Shown: positions 1 to 12,259 of the stretch, in pieces
Position numbering within the stretch: position 1 is the stretch's first letter
Layout of the letters: each line of letters opens with the position of its first letter
Source of the DNA: Pseudomonas fulva NBRC 16637 = DSM 17717
GTDB taxonomy: Bacteria > Pseudomonadota > Gammaproteobacteria > Pseudomonadales > Pseudomonadaceae
Length of the DNA stretch: 64,000 nucleotides
Direction of reading: 5' to 3'
Assembly: GCF_000730565.1 (NCBI RefSeq)
Contig: NZ_BBIQ01000009.1
Span: 62,001-126,000, forward strand
Position numbers and translations under genes: made by a program
The notes under the pieces: generated by a model
Databases searched by the model: none
The model's input: the letters and a program-made list of their open reading frames with translations, nothing else
Told to the model about the DNA's origin: nothing

Positions 1-1
1 C

Positions 2-2361
<2,360 letters not shown>

Positions 2362-2366
2362 TCATC

Positions 2367-3236
2367 ATGCAGGGCGCAATGGTACGTCAGCAGCAACCCG
2401 TTACCGGCCGCAGCAAGCCGGTGCCGCGTGGTGCCAGCCGGCTGGTGGCCGACGAGCCCGTATCGGCGCGCCTGCCGCGTCCAAGCCTGGGCGGCCTCAA
2501 GCGCCTGCTGTGGCCGGTGTTGCTGGTAGCCGCAGGCTTCGGTGCCTACGAGGGGGCCATACGGCTCATGCCGTATGCCGACCGGCCGATCACCAAGATC
2601 GACGTGCAGGGCGACCTGACCTACATCAGCCAGCAGTCGGTGCAGCAGCGTATCGCCCCCTATGTGGCCGCAAGCTTCTTCACCGTCGACCTGCCGGCGA
2701 TGCGCAAGGAGCTTGAGCAGATGCCCTGGATCGCCCATGCCGAAGTGCGCCGGGTATGGCCGGACGAAGTGGTGATTCGCCTCGAGGAACAACTGCCGGT
2801 GGCACGCTGGGGTGACGCGGCCTTGCTCAATAACCAGGGCCAGGCCTTCACACCGCGCGAACTGGCCAACTACGAGCACCTGCCACAATTGGCCGGCCCC
2901 CAGCGGGCCCAGCAGCAGGTCATGCAGCAGTATCAGATATTGAGCCAGATGCTGCGCCCCCTGGGCTTCTCCATTGCGCGCCTGGAGTTGCGCGAGCGAG
3001 GCAGCTGGTTCCTGACCACGGGCGCGAGCAGCGCAGGGCCTGGTATCGAGCTGCTGCTGGGGCGCGACCATCTGGTCGAGAAGATGCGCCGTTTCATTGC
3101 CATTTACGACAAGACGCTTAAAGAGCAGATCGCCAACATCGCCCGCATCGATCTGCGATATGCCAACGGGCTTGCCGTTGGCTGGCGGGAACCGATTGCA
3201 CCGACGACGGCCCAACCCGCCGTTGCGAAGAATTAG
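2367..3236 (+). CDS. ftsQ: cell division protein FtsQ
   Basis: FtsQ is a bitopic inner-membrane divisome protein that links cytosolic Z-ring proteins to the septal peptidoglycan synthase complex through FtsB and FtsL. The 289 residues show a cytoplasmic basic N-terminus, one membrane segment (about residues 50-66), then a POTRA-type start ([15 protein letters not shown]) and a beta-rich periplasmic domain. The assigned ATG at 2367 has only a weak ribosome-binding site, and an ATG at 2379 (MVRQQQ) is a possible alternative. Function comes from family and from its position between ddlB and ftsA. Confidence 0.95.
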   Translation: MQGAMVRQQQPVTGRSKPVPRGASRLVADEPVSARLPRPSLGGLKRLLWPVLLVAAGFGAYEGAIRLMPYADRPITKIDVQGDLTYISQQSVQQRIAPYVAASFFTVDLPAMRKELEQMPWIAHAEVRRVWPDEVVIRLEEQLPVARWGDAALLNNQGQAFTPRELANYEHLPQLAGPQRAQQQVMQQYQILSQMLRPLGFSIARLELRERGSWFLTTGASSAGPGIELLLGRDHLVEKMRRFIAIYDKTLKEQIANIARIDLRYANGLAVGWREPIAPTTAQPAVAKN

Positions 3237-3250
3237 AGAGAGGCAGGACC

Positions 3251-4510
3251 ATGGCAAACGCGCATAGCGGCAAAATGATCGTCGGGCTGGACATCGGCAC
3301 TTCCAAGGTAGTGGCCTTGGTAGGTGAGGTGGGCGAAGACGGCACGCTGGAAATCGTCGGGATCGGCACACACCCGTCCCGCGGCCTGAAAAAAGGCGTG
3401 GTGGTGAACATCGAGTCCACCGTGCAATCGATCCAGCGCGCCGTCGAAGAAGCTCAACTGATGGCGGGCTGCCGCATCCACTCGGCCTTCGTGGGCGTTG
3501 CAGGCAATCACATCCGCAGCCTGAACTCCCATGGCATCGTCGCCATTCGCGATCGCGAAGTCAGCCTGGCCGACCTTGAGCGTGTGCTCGATGCCGCCCA
3601 GGCGGTGGCCATTCCGGCGGACCAGCGGGTGCTTCACACCCTGCCGCAGGACTACGTGATCGATAACCAGGAAGGCGTGCGCGAACCGCTCGGCATGTCG
3701 GGCGTGCGCCTGGAGGCCAAGGTTCATGTGGTGACCTGCGCCGTCAATGCCGCCCAGAACATCGAGAAATGCGTGCGCCGCTGCGGCCTCGAAATCGACG
3801 ACATCATTCTCGAGCAACTGGCATCGGCCTATTCGGTACTGACCGACGACGAGAAAGAGCTGGGCGTGTGCCTGGTCGACATCGGCGGCGGCACCACCGA
3901 CATCGCGATTTTCACCGAAGGCGCCATTCGCCACACCGCCGTCATTCCGATTGCCGGCGACCAGGTGACCAATGACATTGCCATGGCCCTGCGTACGCCC
4001 ACACAGTATGCCGAGGAAATCAAGATCCGTTATGCCTGCGCCTTGGCCAAGCTGGCAGGTGCAGGTGAAACCATCAAGGTGCCAAGCGTTGGCGACCGTC
4101 CTCCGCGCGAACTGTCGCGCCAGGCATTGGCCGAAGTGGTCGAGCCGCGCTACGACGAACTCTTCACCCTGATCCAGGCTGAACTTCGCCGCAGCGGCTA
4201 CGAGGACCTGGTGCCTGCTGGCATCGTCCTGACCGGTGGCACCGCCAAGATGGAAGGCGCGGTCGAGCTGGCCGAGGAAATTTTCCACATGCCGGTACGC
4301 CTGGGCGTGCCGCACAGCGTGCGCGGCCTGAGCGACGTGGTACGCAACCCGATTTATTCCACCGGTGTGGGCTTGCTTACCTACGGGCTGCACAAGCAGA
4401 CCGAAGACCTGCCCTTGACCGGCAACAGCAGCAGCAACAACAGCTATGGCGATGAACCGAAGGCCCCGGTGCTTGAGCGCTTCAAGCGGTGGGTACAAGG
4501 CAACTTCTAA
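3251..4510 (+). CDS. ftsA: cell division protein FtsA
   Basis: FtsA is an actin-fold ATPase that tethers FtsZ filaments to the membrane and recruits late division proteins. The 419-residue product has the actin-family phosphate loop VGLDIGTSKV at the N-terminus, a second phosphate motif DIGGGTTDIAIF, and the adenosine motif VLTGGTAKM. The C-terminal end ERFKRWVQGNF fits the amphipathic membrane-targeting helix. AGAGAGGCAGGACC ahead of the ATG gives a good ribosome-binding site. It lies 14 bp after ftsQ and 55 bp before ftsZ. Confidence 0.98.
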   Translation: MANAHSGKMIVGLDIGTSKVVALVGEVGEDGTLEIVGIGTHPSRGLKKGVVVNIESTVQSIQRAVEEAQLMAGCRIHSAFVGVAGNHIRSLNSHGIVAIRDREVSLADLERVLDAAQAVAIPADQRVLHTLPQDYVIDNQEGVREPLGMSGVRLEAKVHVVTCAVNAAQNIEKCVRRCGLEIDDIILEQLASAYSVLTDDEKELGVCLVDIGGGTTDIAIFTEGAIRHTAVIPIAGDQVTNDIAMALRTPTQYAEEIKIRYACALAKLAGAGETIKVPSVGDRPPRELSRQALAEVVEPRYDELFTLIQAELRRSGYEDLVPAGIVLTGGTAKMEGAVELAEEIFHMPVRLGVPHSVRGLSDVVRNPIYSTGVGLLTYGLHKQTEDLPLTGNSSSNNSYGDEPKAPVLERFKRWVQGNF

Positions 4511-4565
4511 GTTTCAAAGCAGTAGTGGTAGGCGCGACAACTAGAGAACTGTAAGGAGAGGGAAA

Positions 4566-5762
4566 ATGTTCGAGCTCGTAGACAACGTCCCGCAAAGCCC
4601 GGTCATCAAGGTGATCGGCGTAGGTGGTGGTGGTGGTAACGCCGTCAATCACATGGTCAAGAGCAGCATCGAAGGCGTGGAGTTCATCTGCGCCAACACC
4701 GATGCTCAGGCGCTCAAGAACATTGGTGCGCGCACCATCCTGCAATTGGGCACTGGCGTGACCAAGGGCCTGGGTGCTGGCGCCAATCCGGAAGTCGGTC
4801 GTCAGGCCGCGCTGGAAGACCGTGAGCGCATCGCCGAAGTGCTGCAAGGCACCAACATGGTGTTCATCACCACCGGCATGGGCGGCGGTACCGGTACCGG
4901 TGCAGCGCCGATCATCACCGAAGTGGCCAAGGAAATGGGCATCCTCACCGTGGCAGTGGTGACCCGTCCGTTCCCGTTCGAGGGCCGCAAGCGCATGCAG
5001 ATCGCCGATGAAGGCATCCGCATGCTGGCCGAAAGCGTCGACTCGCTGATCACCATCCCCAACGAGAAACTGCTGACCATCCTGGGCAAGGACGCAAGCC
5101 TGTTGTCCGCGTTCGCCAAGGCCGATGACGTGTTGGCCGGTGCCGTTCGCGGTATCTCCGACATCATCAAGCGCCCGGGCATGATCAACGTCGACTTCGC
5201 CGACGTGCGCACCGTGATGGGTGAGATGGGCATGGCCATGATGGGCACCGGCTGCGCCAGTGGCCCGAACCGTGCTCGCGAGGCGACCGAGGCTGCGATC
5301 CGCAACCCGCTGCTCGAGGACGTCAACCTGCAGGGCGCCCGTGGCATCCTGGTCAACATCACCGCAGGTCCGGACCTGTCCCTGGGTGAATACTCCGACG
5401 TGGGTAGCATCATCGAAGCGTTCGCCTCGGACCATGCCATGGTCAAGGTCGGTACCGTGATCGACCCAGACATGCGCGACGAACTGCATGTCACCGTCGT
5501 GGCCACCGGCTTGGGTGCGCGTATCGAGAAGCCGGTCAAGGTGGTGGACAACACTCTGCAGACTGCCCAGCAGGCCTACGAGGCGTCCAACCCTGCCCCT
5601 GCGCGTCAGGAGCAGCCAGCCGTCAACTACCGTGATCTGGAGCGCCCGACCGTCATGCGCAATCAGGCGCACGCGGGTGCGGCAGCGGCGGCTAAGCTGA
5701 ACCCTCAGGATGACCTGGATTATCTGGATATTCCGGCCTTCCTGCGTCGTCAGGCTGATTAA
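4566..5762 (+). CDS. ftsZ: cell division GTPase FtsZ
   Basis: FtsZ is the tubulin homologue that polymerises into the Z ring. The 398-residue protein shows GVGGGGGNAVNHM at the N-terminus, the tubulin signature GGGTGTGAAP, a variable linker after about residue 320, and the conserved C-terminal tail LDYLDIPAFLRRQAD that binds FtsA and ZipA. The start is supported by AAGGAGAGGGAAA before ATG. lpxC follows after 112 bp without an obvious terminator, so read-through is possible. Confidence 0.99.
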   Translation: MFELVDNVPQSPVIKVIGVGGGGGNAVNHMVKSSIEGVEFICANTDAQALKNIGARTILQLGTGVTKGLGAGANPEVGRQAALEDRERIAEVLQGTNMVFITTGMGGGTGTGAAPIITEVAKEMGILTVAVVTRPFPFEGRKRMQIADEGIRMLAESVDSLITIPNEKLLTILGKDASLLSAFAKADDVLAGAVRGISDIIKRPGMINVDFADVRTVMGEMGMAMMGTGCASGPNRAREATEAAIRNPLLEDVNLQGARGILVNITAGPDLSLGEYSDVGSIIEAFASDHAMVKVGTVIDPDMRDELHVTVVATGLGARIEKPVKVVDNTLQTAQQAYEASNPAPARQEQPAVNYRDLERPTVMRNQAHAGAAAAAKLNPQDDLDYLDIPAFLRRQAD

Positions 5763-5841
5763 TGAAATTTATCAGGGCTATGAAGGTGATTGGTATTCAT
5801 CAAAGGTTGGGTCTGGTATTATCGCCAGCCTTTGTTGATAA

Positions 5842-6786
<945 letters not shown>

Positions 6787-6810
6787 GCTCGAACACTCTC
6801 TAGTTCATTG

Positions 6811-6835
6811 AGGCCACCTTCGGGTGGCCTTTTTT
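6811..6835 (+). terminator. rho-independent terminator after lpxC
   Basis: Perfect 8-bp stem AGGCCACC/GGTGGCCT with a TTCG tetraloop, followed by five T residues. It sits just after the lpxC stop and before the convergent dciA region. Confidence 0.9.
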
Positions 6836-7017
6836 ATGGCTTGCTTATGGGCAGAGACACCCATCAATCCATCCAGATGGCCCGAGCCGACCGTGTAAGT
6901 CGGGGCAGCGTCGGACTGTATCCTGCGGCGCCGAGGCGGCAAAGGCATCGACTCAGGCTTCGATGGTGGATGCGATCCATCGGCTTGGCCTTGGGGCTGC
7001 CCTTGCGCGCGGCTCTT

Positions 7018-7197
7018 TCATCCTCGATATGATCCAGGCGCGCATGCACCTGTGAGTAATGGCGGCCCCCCAAGCGCGGCGCCGCCGAGGATGGCTAGCA
7101 CCATCAGGCTGAACAGCGCAGTCTGTAACGCCTTCAAAATCTTGGTTGCTGCCGCCCGAAGCCCCCTGGCAAATCGCTCAGTCCTTGGCCTGCGCAT
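7018..7197 (-). CDS. possible small membrane peptide, or frameshifted gene remnant, behind dciA
   Basis: Not recognised. This 59-codon frame starts at an ATG overlapping the end of dciA by 20 nt and reads a basic N-terminus followed by one clear hydrophobic stretch (TALFSLMVLAILGGAALGG), then ends after a short tail. At the run of six G residues near 7066-7073 the frame +1 away stays open to 6864 and gives a hydrophilic, charged tail (RHYSQVHARLDHIEDERAAR). Deleting one G would fuse the two into a roughly 110-residue signal-anchor protein. It may therefore be a broken gene or chance. There is no convincing ribosome-binding site. The rest of 6836-7017 holds nothing else that I can see. Confidence 0.25.
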   Translation of the reverse strand: MRRPRTERFARGLRAAATKILKALQTALFSLMVLAILGGAALGGPPLLTGACAPGSYRG

Positions 7198-7633
7198 GCG
7201 CCGCCAGGCGCTCCAGTGCGGCCCGCAATTTCGCGTCAGTGATGCCTTCGGCCGTCTGCAGCAGGCTCTCGGCCGCGCTGTTGGACAACTCGGCCGCATG
7301 CCCGCCGCGTTTGGCGGGTACCAAGGGTGGTTGCACCTTGAAAAGAATACGCCTGAGGTTGCCGAACGCATCGGTTGCCTGCAACGCCGCCATCAGGCGC
7401 TTTTGCTGGTAACGCAGGCGCGTGGCCCAGTGCCCATCGGTTACCACAAGCAGCAAGGTACCGTCGCGCCATGACGCCACGTGGCAGTGCTCGCGTGCAG
7501 CCGGCTGCAACTGGCCTTCGACCAGGCGTTGCAGGTGCTCCAGGCGCTCGGCCTGGTTGAGCAACAGGCGCAGCGGGCGAACCTGGCGCAGCAACGCCGA
7601 GGGCGGCTGGGCGGGGGAGGGTTTGTAGGCCAT
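7178..7633 (-). CDS. dciA: DciA-type replicative helicase loader (DUF721)
   Basis: A 151-residue DUF721 protein. The family includes DciA, the ancestral bacterial loader or operator of the DnaB helicase, which has been studied in P. aeruginosa at this same locus beside lpxC and secA. Visible: MAYKPSP start, an LLNQAERLEHLQRLVEGQL helix, and a compact WRDGTLLLVVTDGHWATRLRYQ KH-like core, followed by a polar C-terminal tail. An alternative ATG 12 bp upstream (MRIPMAYK) cannot be excluded, since neither has a clear ribosome-binding site. It is transcribed opposite to lpxC and secA. Confidence 0.8.
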   Translation of the reverse strand: MAYKPSPAQPPSALLRQVRPLRLLLNQAERLEHLQRLVEGQLQPAAREHCHVASWRDGTLLLVVTDGHWATRLRYQQKRLMAALQATDAFGNLRRILFKVQPPLVPAKRGGHAAELSNSAAESLLQTAEGITDAKLRAALERLAAHAQAKD

Positions 7634-7802
7634 GGGTATACGCATGAGGTTACAAGTAGGGCAGTCTAACACTTCAGCGTCTGTACCGATCACCCGGCGG
7701 TTGAGCCCACTGGCCAAGCGCTGCGCCTGACGCTACCGGAGCCAGGCCCTGCAAGGCAGCGCGCACAGGCGAGTCTTGAACGCTTTCATCTTTCCAGGTC
7801 TT

Positions 7803-7829
7803 GAACTCAGGGGAAATGCCCCTATCTAA
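7803..7829 (+). promoter_or_regulatory. AlgU (sigma-22/RpoE)-like promoter upstream of secA
   Basis: GAACTC, a 16-nt spacer, then TCTAA match the Pseudomonas AlgU consensus (GAACTT-N16/17-TCTGA) in sequence and spacing. The spacer itself is a perfect palindromic hairpin AGGGG-AAATG-CCCCT, and GTCTT/AAGAC flank it as an outer inverted repeat. It would start a transcript near 7836, leaving a leader of about 150 nt before secA. Inferred by motif only. Confidence 0.45.
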
Positions 7830-7876
7830 GACACGCCCCTGTAAAAGCGCTGTGCCAGCATCGTGGAATCCACCAC

Positions 7877-7904
7877 TTTCATCACCATCGTTTCCGGGTA
7901 GAAT
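7877..7904 (+). promoter_or_regulatory. candidate sigma-70 promoter for secA
   Basis: TTTCAT and TAGAAT with a 16-nt spacer, about 80 nt ahead of the secA start. The -10 is good and the -35 is poor. It is a plausible housekeeping promoter for an essential gene. Confidence 0.3.
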
Positions 7905-7986
7905 GCTCGTTCGCATGCGGCCTTAGGGCTGCACGGGCGACTCATGGGGCCGCCCTCCATCCCTACGTGTGGAAGATCCTGCCAAT

Positions 7987-10722
7987 ATGTTTGCGCCTTT
8001 GTTAAAGAAACTTTTTGGAAGCAAGAACGAGCGTGAAGTCAAACGCATGCTCAAGACGGTGAGTATCGTCAATGCCTTCGAAGAGAAGATGGTGGCCCTC
8101 TCCGACGAGCAGCTGCGTGGCAAGACTGCCGAGTTCAAGGAGCGTTTGGCCAAAGGCGAAACACTGGACCAACTGCTGCCCGAAGCCTTCGCCGTCGCCC
8201 GTGAGGCTGGCAAGCGCGTAATGGGCATGCGTCACTTCGACGTTCAGCTCATTGGCGGCATGACCCTGCACGAGGGCATGATCGCGGAAATGCGCACCGG
8301 TGAAGGCAAGACCCTGGTCGGTACCTTGGCCGTCTACCTCAATGCATTGTCCGGCAAGGGCGTGCACGTGGTCACCGTCAACGACTACCTCGCCCGTCGT
8401 GACGCCAACTGGATGCGCCCGCTGTACGAGTTCCTCGGCCTGTCGGTCGGTATCGTCTCGGCCTTCCAGCCGCCGGAAGAAAAGCGCGCAGCCTACGCTG
8501 CCGACATCACTTACGGTACCAACAACGAATTCGGTTTCGACTACCTGCGCGACAACATGGCGTTCAGCCAGGACGAGAAGTTCCAGCGTGAGCTGAACTT
8601 CGCAGTGATCGACGAAGTGGACTCGATCCTCATCGACGAAGCCCGTACGCCGTTGATCATTTCCGGCCAGGCCGAGGACAGCTCCAAGCTGTACATCGAG
8701 ATCAACCGCCTGATCCCGCGCCTGACCCAGCACATCGAGGAAGTCGAAGGCCAGGTTACCCAGGAAGGCCACTTCACCATCGACGAGAAGACCCGCCAGG
8801 TCGAGCTCAACGAAGCCGGTCACCAGTTCATCGAAGAAATGTTGACCCAGGTCGGCCTGCTGGCCGAGGGCGAGAGCTTGTACTCGGCGCACAACCTGGG
8901 CCTGCTGACCCACGTCTATGCTGGTCTGCGCGCGCACAAGCTGTTCCACCGCAACGTCGAGTACATCGTGCAGGACGGCCAGGTGCTGCTGATCGACGAG
9001 CACACCGGGCGTACCATGCCGGGTCGTCGTCTGTCCGAAGGCCTGCACCAGGCCATCGAGGCCAAGGAAAACCTCAACATTCAGGCCGAGAGCCAGACCC
9101 TGGCCTCCACCACGTTCCAGAACTACTTCCGTCTGTACTCGAAACTGTCGGGCATGACCGGCACCGCCGATACCGAGGCCTTCGAGTTCGCCCAGATCTA
9201 CGCCCTGAACGTGATGGTCATTCCGCCGAACAAGCCCCTGGCGCGCAAGGACCACAACGACCTGGTGTACCTGACCGCCGAAGAGAAGTACGCCGCGATC
9301 ATCGCCGACATCAAGGAAACCTTGAAGCAAGGCCGGCCGGTGCTGGTGGGTACGGCCACCATCGAAACCTCCGAGCACATGTCCAACCTGCTGCACAAGG
9401 AAGGCATCGAGCACAAGGTTCTGAACGCCAAGTACCACGAGAAGGAAGCCGAGATCATTGCCCAGGCCGGTGCGCCAGGCGCGCTGACCATTGCCACCAA
9501 CATGGCCGGTCGCGGTACCGACATCCTGTTGGGCGGCAACTGGGAAGCTGAAGTGGCCGCACTGGAAAACCCAACGGCCGAGCAGATCGCGCACATCAAG
9601 GCCGACTGGCAGAAGCGTCACCAGCAGGTGATCGAGTCCGGTGGCCTGCACGTCATCGCCTCCGAGCGTCACGAATCGCGTCGTATCGACAACCAGCTGC
9701 GCGGTCGTTCCGGTCGCCAGGGTGACCCGGGTTCCAGCCGCTTCTACCTCTCGCTCGAAGACAGCCTGATGCGCATCTTCGCCTCTGACCGGGTGAAGAA
9801 CTTCATGAAGGCGCTGGGCATGCAGTCGGGCGAAGCCATCGAACACCGCATGGTCACCAACGCCATCGAAAAGGCCCAGCGCAAGGTCGAAGGCCGCAAC
9901 TTCGATATCCGCAAGCAGTTGCTCGAATACGACGACGTGGCCAACGAGCAGCGCAAGGTCATCTACCACATGCGCAACAGCCTGCTGGCCGCAGAGAACG
10001 TGGGCGACACCATCGCCGAATTCCGCAAGGAAGTACTCGACGCCACCATCAGCCAGCACATCCCGCCGCAATCGCTGCCTGAGCAGTGGGACGTGGCCGG
10101 CCTGGAAGCCTCGCTGTCCAGTGACTTCGCCATGAAGTTGCCGATCCAGCAGTGGCTCGACGAAGACGACCACCTCTACGAAGAGACCCTGCGCGAGAAG
10201 CTGCTGCACGAAATCACCACGGCCTACACCGAGAAAGAAGACCAGGCCGGGATGGAAGCACTGCGCACCTTCGAGAAGCAGATCCTGCTGCGTGTGCTGG
10301 ACGACCTGTGGAAGGACCACCTGTCGACCATGGACCACCTGCGTCATGGTATCCACCTGCGCGGCTACGCCCAGAAGAACCCGAAGCAGGAGTACAAGCG
10401 CGAGTCGTTCACCCTGTTCCAGGAACTGCTCGAGTCGATCAAGCGCGATGCCATCCGTGTGCTCTCGCACGTGCAGGTTCGCCGCGAAGACCCTGCCGAG
10501 GAAGAAGCACGCCTGCGCCGCGACGCCGAAGAGTTGGCCAGCCGCATGCAGTTCGAACACGCGCCCGCACCTGGTCTTGAAAGCGAGCAGTTGGCCGAGG
10601 AGGGCGCTGAGGTAGCCGTGGCTGCCGAGCCTGTGCGCAACGAGCAGAAACTGGGTCGCAACGAGCCGTGCTGGTGTGGTTCGGGCAAGAAATTCAAGCA
10701 CTGCCACGGCCAGATCGAGTGA
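7987..10722 (+). CDS. secA: preprotein translocase ATPase SecA
   Basis: SecA is the motor that drives unfolded preproteins through SecYEG at the inner membrane. The 911-residue product begins [21 protein letters not shown] box ahead supports this ATG over an in-frame start 18 bp upstream. Seen: Walker [32 protein letters not shown] (DEAD-like motif and NBD1), [11 protein letters not shown] and [14 protein letters not shown] in NBD2, and the zinc-binding SEC-C tail [18 protein letters not shown]. Its leader carries two promoter candidates and no secM-like gene. Confidence 0.99.
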   Translation: MFAPLLKKLFGSKNEREVKRMLKTVSIVNAFEEKMVALSDEQLRGKTAEFKERLAKGETLDQLLPEAFAVAREAGKRVMGMRHFDVQLIGGMTLHEGMIAEMRTGEGKTLVGTLAVYLNALSGKGVHVVTVNDYLARRDANWMRPLYEFLGLSVGIVSAFQPPEEKRAAYAADITYGTNNEFGFDYLRDNMAFSQDEKFQRELNFAVIDEVDSILIDEARTPLIISGQAEDSSKLYIEINRLIPRLTQHIEEVEGQVTQEGHFTIDEKTRQVELNEAGHQFIEEMLTQVGLLAEGESLYSAHNLGLLTHVYAGLRAHKLFHRNVEYIVQDGQVLLIDEHTGRTMPGRRLSEGLHQAIEAKENLNIQAESQTLASTTFQNYFRLYSKLSGMTGTADTEAFEFAQIYALNVMVIPPNKPLARKDHNDLVYLTAEEKYAAIIADIKETLKQGRPVLVGTATIETSEHMSNLLHKEGIEHKVLNAKYHEKEAEIIAQAGAPGALTIATNMAGRGTDILLGGNWEAEVAALENPTAEQIAHIKADWQKRHQQVIESGGLHVIASERHESRRIDNQLRGRSGRQGDPGSSRFYLSLEDSLMRIFASDRVKNFMKALGMQSGEAIEHRMVTNAIEKAQRKVEGRNFDIRKQLLEYDDVANEQRKVIYHMRNSLLAAENVGDTIAEFRKEVLDATISQHIPPQSLPEQWDVAGLEASLSSDFAMKLPIQQWLDEDDHLYEETLREKLLHEITTAYTEKEDQAGMEALRTFEKQILLRVLDDLWKDHLSTMDHLRHGIHLRGYAQKNPKQEYKRESFTLFQELLESIKRDAIRVLSHVQVRREDPAEEEARLRRDAEELASRMQFEHAPAPGLESEQLAEEGAEVAVAAEPVRNEQKLGRNEPCWCGSGKKFKHCHGQIE

Positions 10723-10878
10723 TCTGACCGCAAGGCCGTCACAGGGCGCACGGCGCCGTGCTGGCTGCTCACTGCCAAGGGGCTACTGCGCAGCCCATCG
10801 CCGACACGCCAGCGCCGCCCTGAGCTGCGTCGATTCAAGCCATGCGGTATGCCCGGTTCGCCCGGGCTTGCCAAAGAT

Positions 10879-10902
10879 GGGCCGCACAGCGGCCCTTTTT
10901 TT
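10879..10902 (+). terminator. rho-independent terminator between secA and argJ
   Basis: GGGCCGC-ACA-GCGGCCC, a 7-bp perfect stem with a three-base loop, followed by seven T residues. argJ starts 30 bp later, so it probably has its own promoter or relies on partial read-through. Confidence 0.9.
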
Positions 10903-10931
10903 CACCACACGTATTTTCTAGGAGCGCTCCA

Positions 10932-12149
10932 ATGGCTGTTGGTCTTGGTCCTTTGCCTACGCTGCACCCCGTCCCGGGTTTCGAACTCGGTATTGCCTCC
11001 GCCGGCATCAAGCGCCCGGGGCGCAAGGATGTGGTGGTCATGCGCTGCGCCGAGGGTTCGAGTGTGGCCGGTGTGTTCACCCTCAATGCCTTCTGCGCCG
11101 CCCCCGTGATCCTGGCCAAGCAGCGGGTGCAGGGTACCGTACGCTACCTGCTGACCAACACGGGCAATGCCAACGCCGGCACGGGCGCCCCCGGCTTGGA
11201 AGCGGCGCAGCGGACCTGCGCGAAACTCGCCGAGCTTGCTGGTGTGTCCGCCGAGTCGGTTTTACCGTTCTCCACCGGTGTGATCGGTGAGCCACTGCCG
11301 GTGGAAAAGATCGAAGGTGCCTTGCAAGCTGCCCTGGACAACCTGTCGGAAAACAACTGGGCTGAAGCGGCCACCGGCATCATGACCACCGACACCTTGC
11401 CCAAGGGCGCGAGCCGTCAGTTCCAGCACGACGGCGTGACCGTGACCGTGACCGGTATCAGCAAGGGCGCGGGCATGATCCGCCCGAACATGGCGACCAT
11501 GCTGGGCTACATCGCCACCGACGCCAAGGTCGCGCCAGGCGTGCTCAAGGACCTGATGCTGGACGGGGCCAACAAATCGTTCAACCGCATCACCATCGAC
11601 GGTGATACCTCGACCAACGACTGCTGCATGCTGATCGCCACCGGCCAGGCCGACCTGCCGGAAGTCACCCAAGCCAGCGGAGCCCTGTTCGAAGCTTTGA
11701 AAAAGGCTGTGTTCGAGGTCTGCATGGAGGTGGCACAGGCCATTGTCCGTGACGGTGAGGGGGCGACCAAGTTCGTGACCGTGCAGGTCAACGGCGGTGG
11801 CAACCCTCAGGAATGCCTGGACGTCGGCTACGCCGTGGCGCATTCGCCGCTGATCAAGACCGCACTGTTCGCCTCCGATCCCAACTGGGGCCGCATCCTC
11901 GCAGCGGTTGGGCGTGCCGGCGTGCCCGCGCTGGATGTGAGCCTGATCGATGTCTACCTGGATGAGGTGTGCATTGCCAGCCAGGGCGGTCGTAGCCCGA
12001 GCTATACCGAAGACCAGGGCGCCCGGGTGATGGCCCAGGAAGAAATCACCATCCGTATCGACCTTGGCCGTGGCCAGTGCAGTGAAACCATCTGGACCAC
12101 CGACCTCTCTCACGAATACGTGAAAATCAACGCCGAGTACCGCACCTGA
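10932..12149 (+). CDS. argJ: bifunctional ornithine acetyltransferase / N-acetylglutamate synthase
   Basis: ArgJ recycles the acetyl group in arginine synthesis by moving it from N-acetylornithine to glutamate. The 405 residues match the family length. The start [17 protein letters not shown] has a strong AGGAG box, which excludes the longer upstream frame. The self-cleavage region [20 protein letters not shown] with the catalytic threonine is visible, together with [17 protein letters not shown] and the [16 protein letters not shown] motif. The pro-enzyme is processed into alpha and beta chains in the known family. Confidence 0.97.
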   Translation: MAVGLGPLPTLHPVPGFELGIASAGIKRPGRKDVVVMRCAEGSSVAGVFTLNAFCAAPVILAKQRVQGTVRYLLTNTGNANAGTGAPGLEAAQRTCAKLAELAGVSAESVLPFSTGVIGEPLPVEKIEGALQAALDNLSENNWAEAATGIMTTDTLPKGASRQFQHDGVTVTVTGISKGAGMIRPNMATMLGYIATDAKVAPGVLKDLMLDGANKSFNRITIDGDTSTNDCCMLIATGQADLPEVTQASGALFEALKKAVFEVCMEVAQAIVRDGEGATKFVTVQVNGGGNPQECLDVGYAVAHSPLIKTALFASDPNWGRILAAVGRAGVPALDVSLIDVYLDEVCIASQGGRSPSYTEDQGARVMAQEEITIRIDLGRGQCSETIWTTDLSHEYVKINAEYRT

Positions 12150-12202
12150 TGCAGCCGGGGCCGCTCGCGGTCCCGATGTTTCAATGCCAAGGGAGCAAAA
12201 CC

Positions 12203-12259
12203 ATGAGCTTTATGCCAACCCCATTGCCCACGGCTGGCGTGACGGAGTGTGACCGATGA
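12203..12259 (+). CDS. 18-residue upstream ORF coupled to mutT
   Basis: A short frame, MSFMPTPLPTAGVTECDR, opens behind a better ribosome-binding site (AAGGGAGCAAAACC) than the one ahead of mutT. Its TGA stop overlaps the mutT ATG (ATGA). This layout suggests a leader peptide whose translation delivers ribosomes to mutT, or the leftover N-terminus of a lost gene. From memory a glutathione S-transferase gene sits here in P. aeruginosa. No family resemblance is visible in 18 residues. Confidence 0.4.
   Translation: MSFMPTPLPTAGVTECDR

Larger units (their letters stand above)
7634..7986. other. intergenic region dciA-secA
   Basis: About 350 bp with no credible gene. It holds an AlgU-like promoter (7803-7829) and a sigma-70-like promoter candidate (7877-7904), both pointing to secA. 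An 80-codon minus-strand frame at 7674-7916 lies here but has no family resemblance and no ribosome-binding site. From memory, other pseudomonads carry an M23 peptidase gene between these genes. None is present here. Confidence 0.6.

Noticed and set aside
3233-4498. 421-codon minus-strand frame over ftsA
   Set aside because: Complete overlap with a certain gene on the other strand, no independent support.
4621-4640. Run of GGT triplets near the start of ftsZ
   Set aside because: Encodes the conserved glycine loop of FtsZ.
7674-7916. 80-codon minus-strand frame between dciA and secA
   Set aside because: No ribosome-binding site, no domain, and it covers the AlgU-type promoter on the other strand.
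8002-10707. Very long open frame (901 codons) antisense to secA
   Set aside because: It mirrors secA exactly, results from the GC-rich codon pattern, and its protein is a low-complexity mix of His, Val, Leu and Gln without domains.
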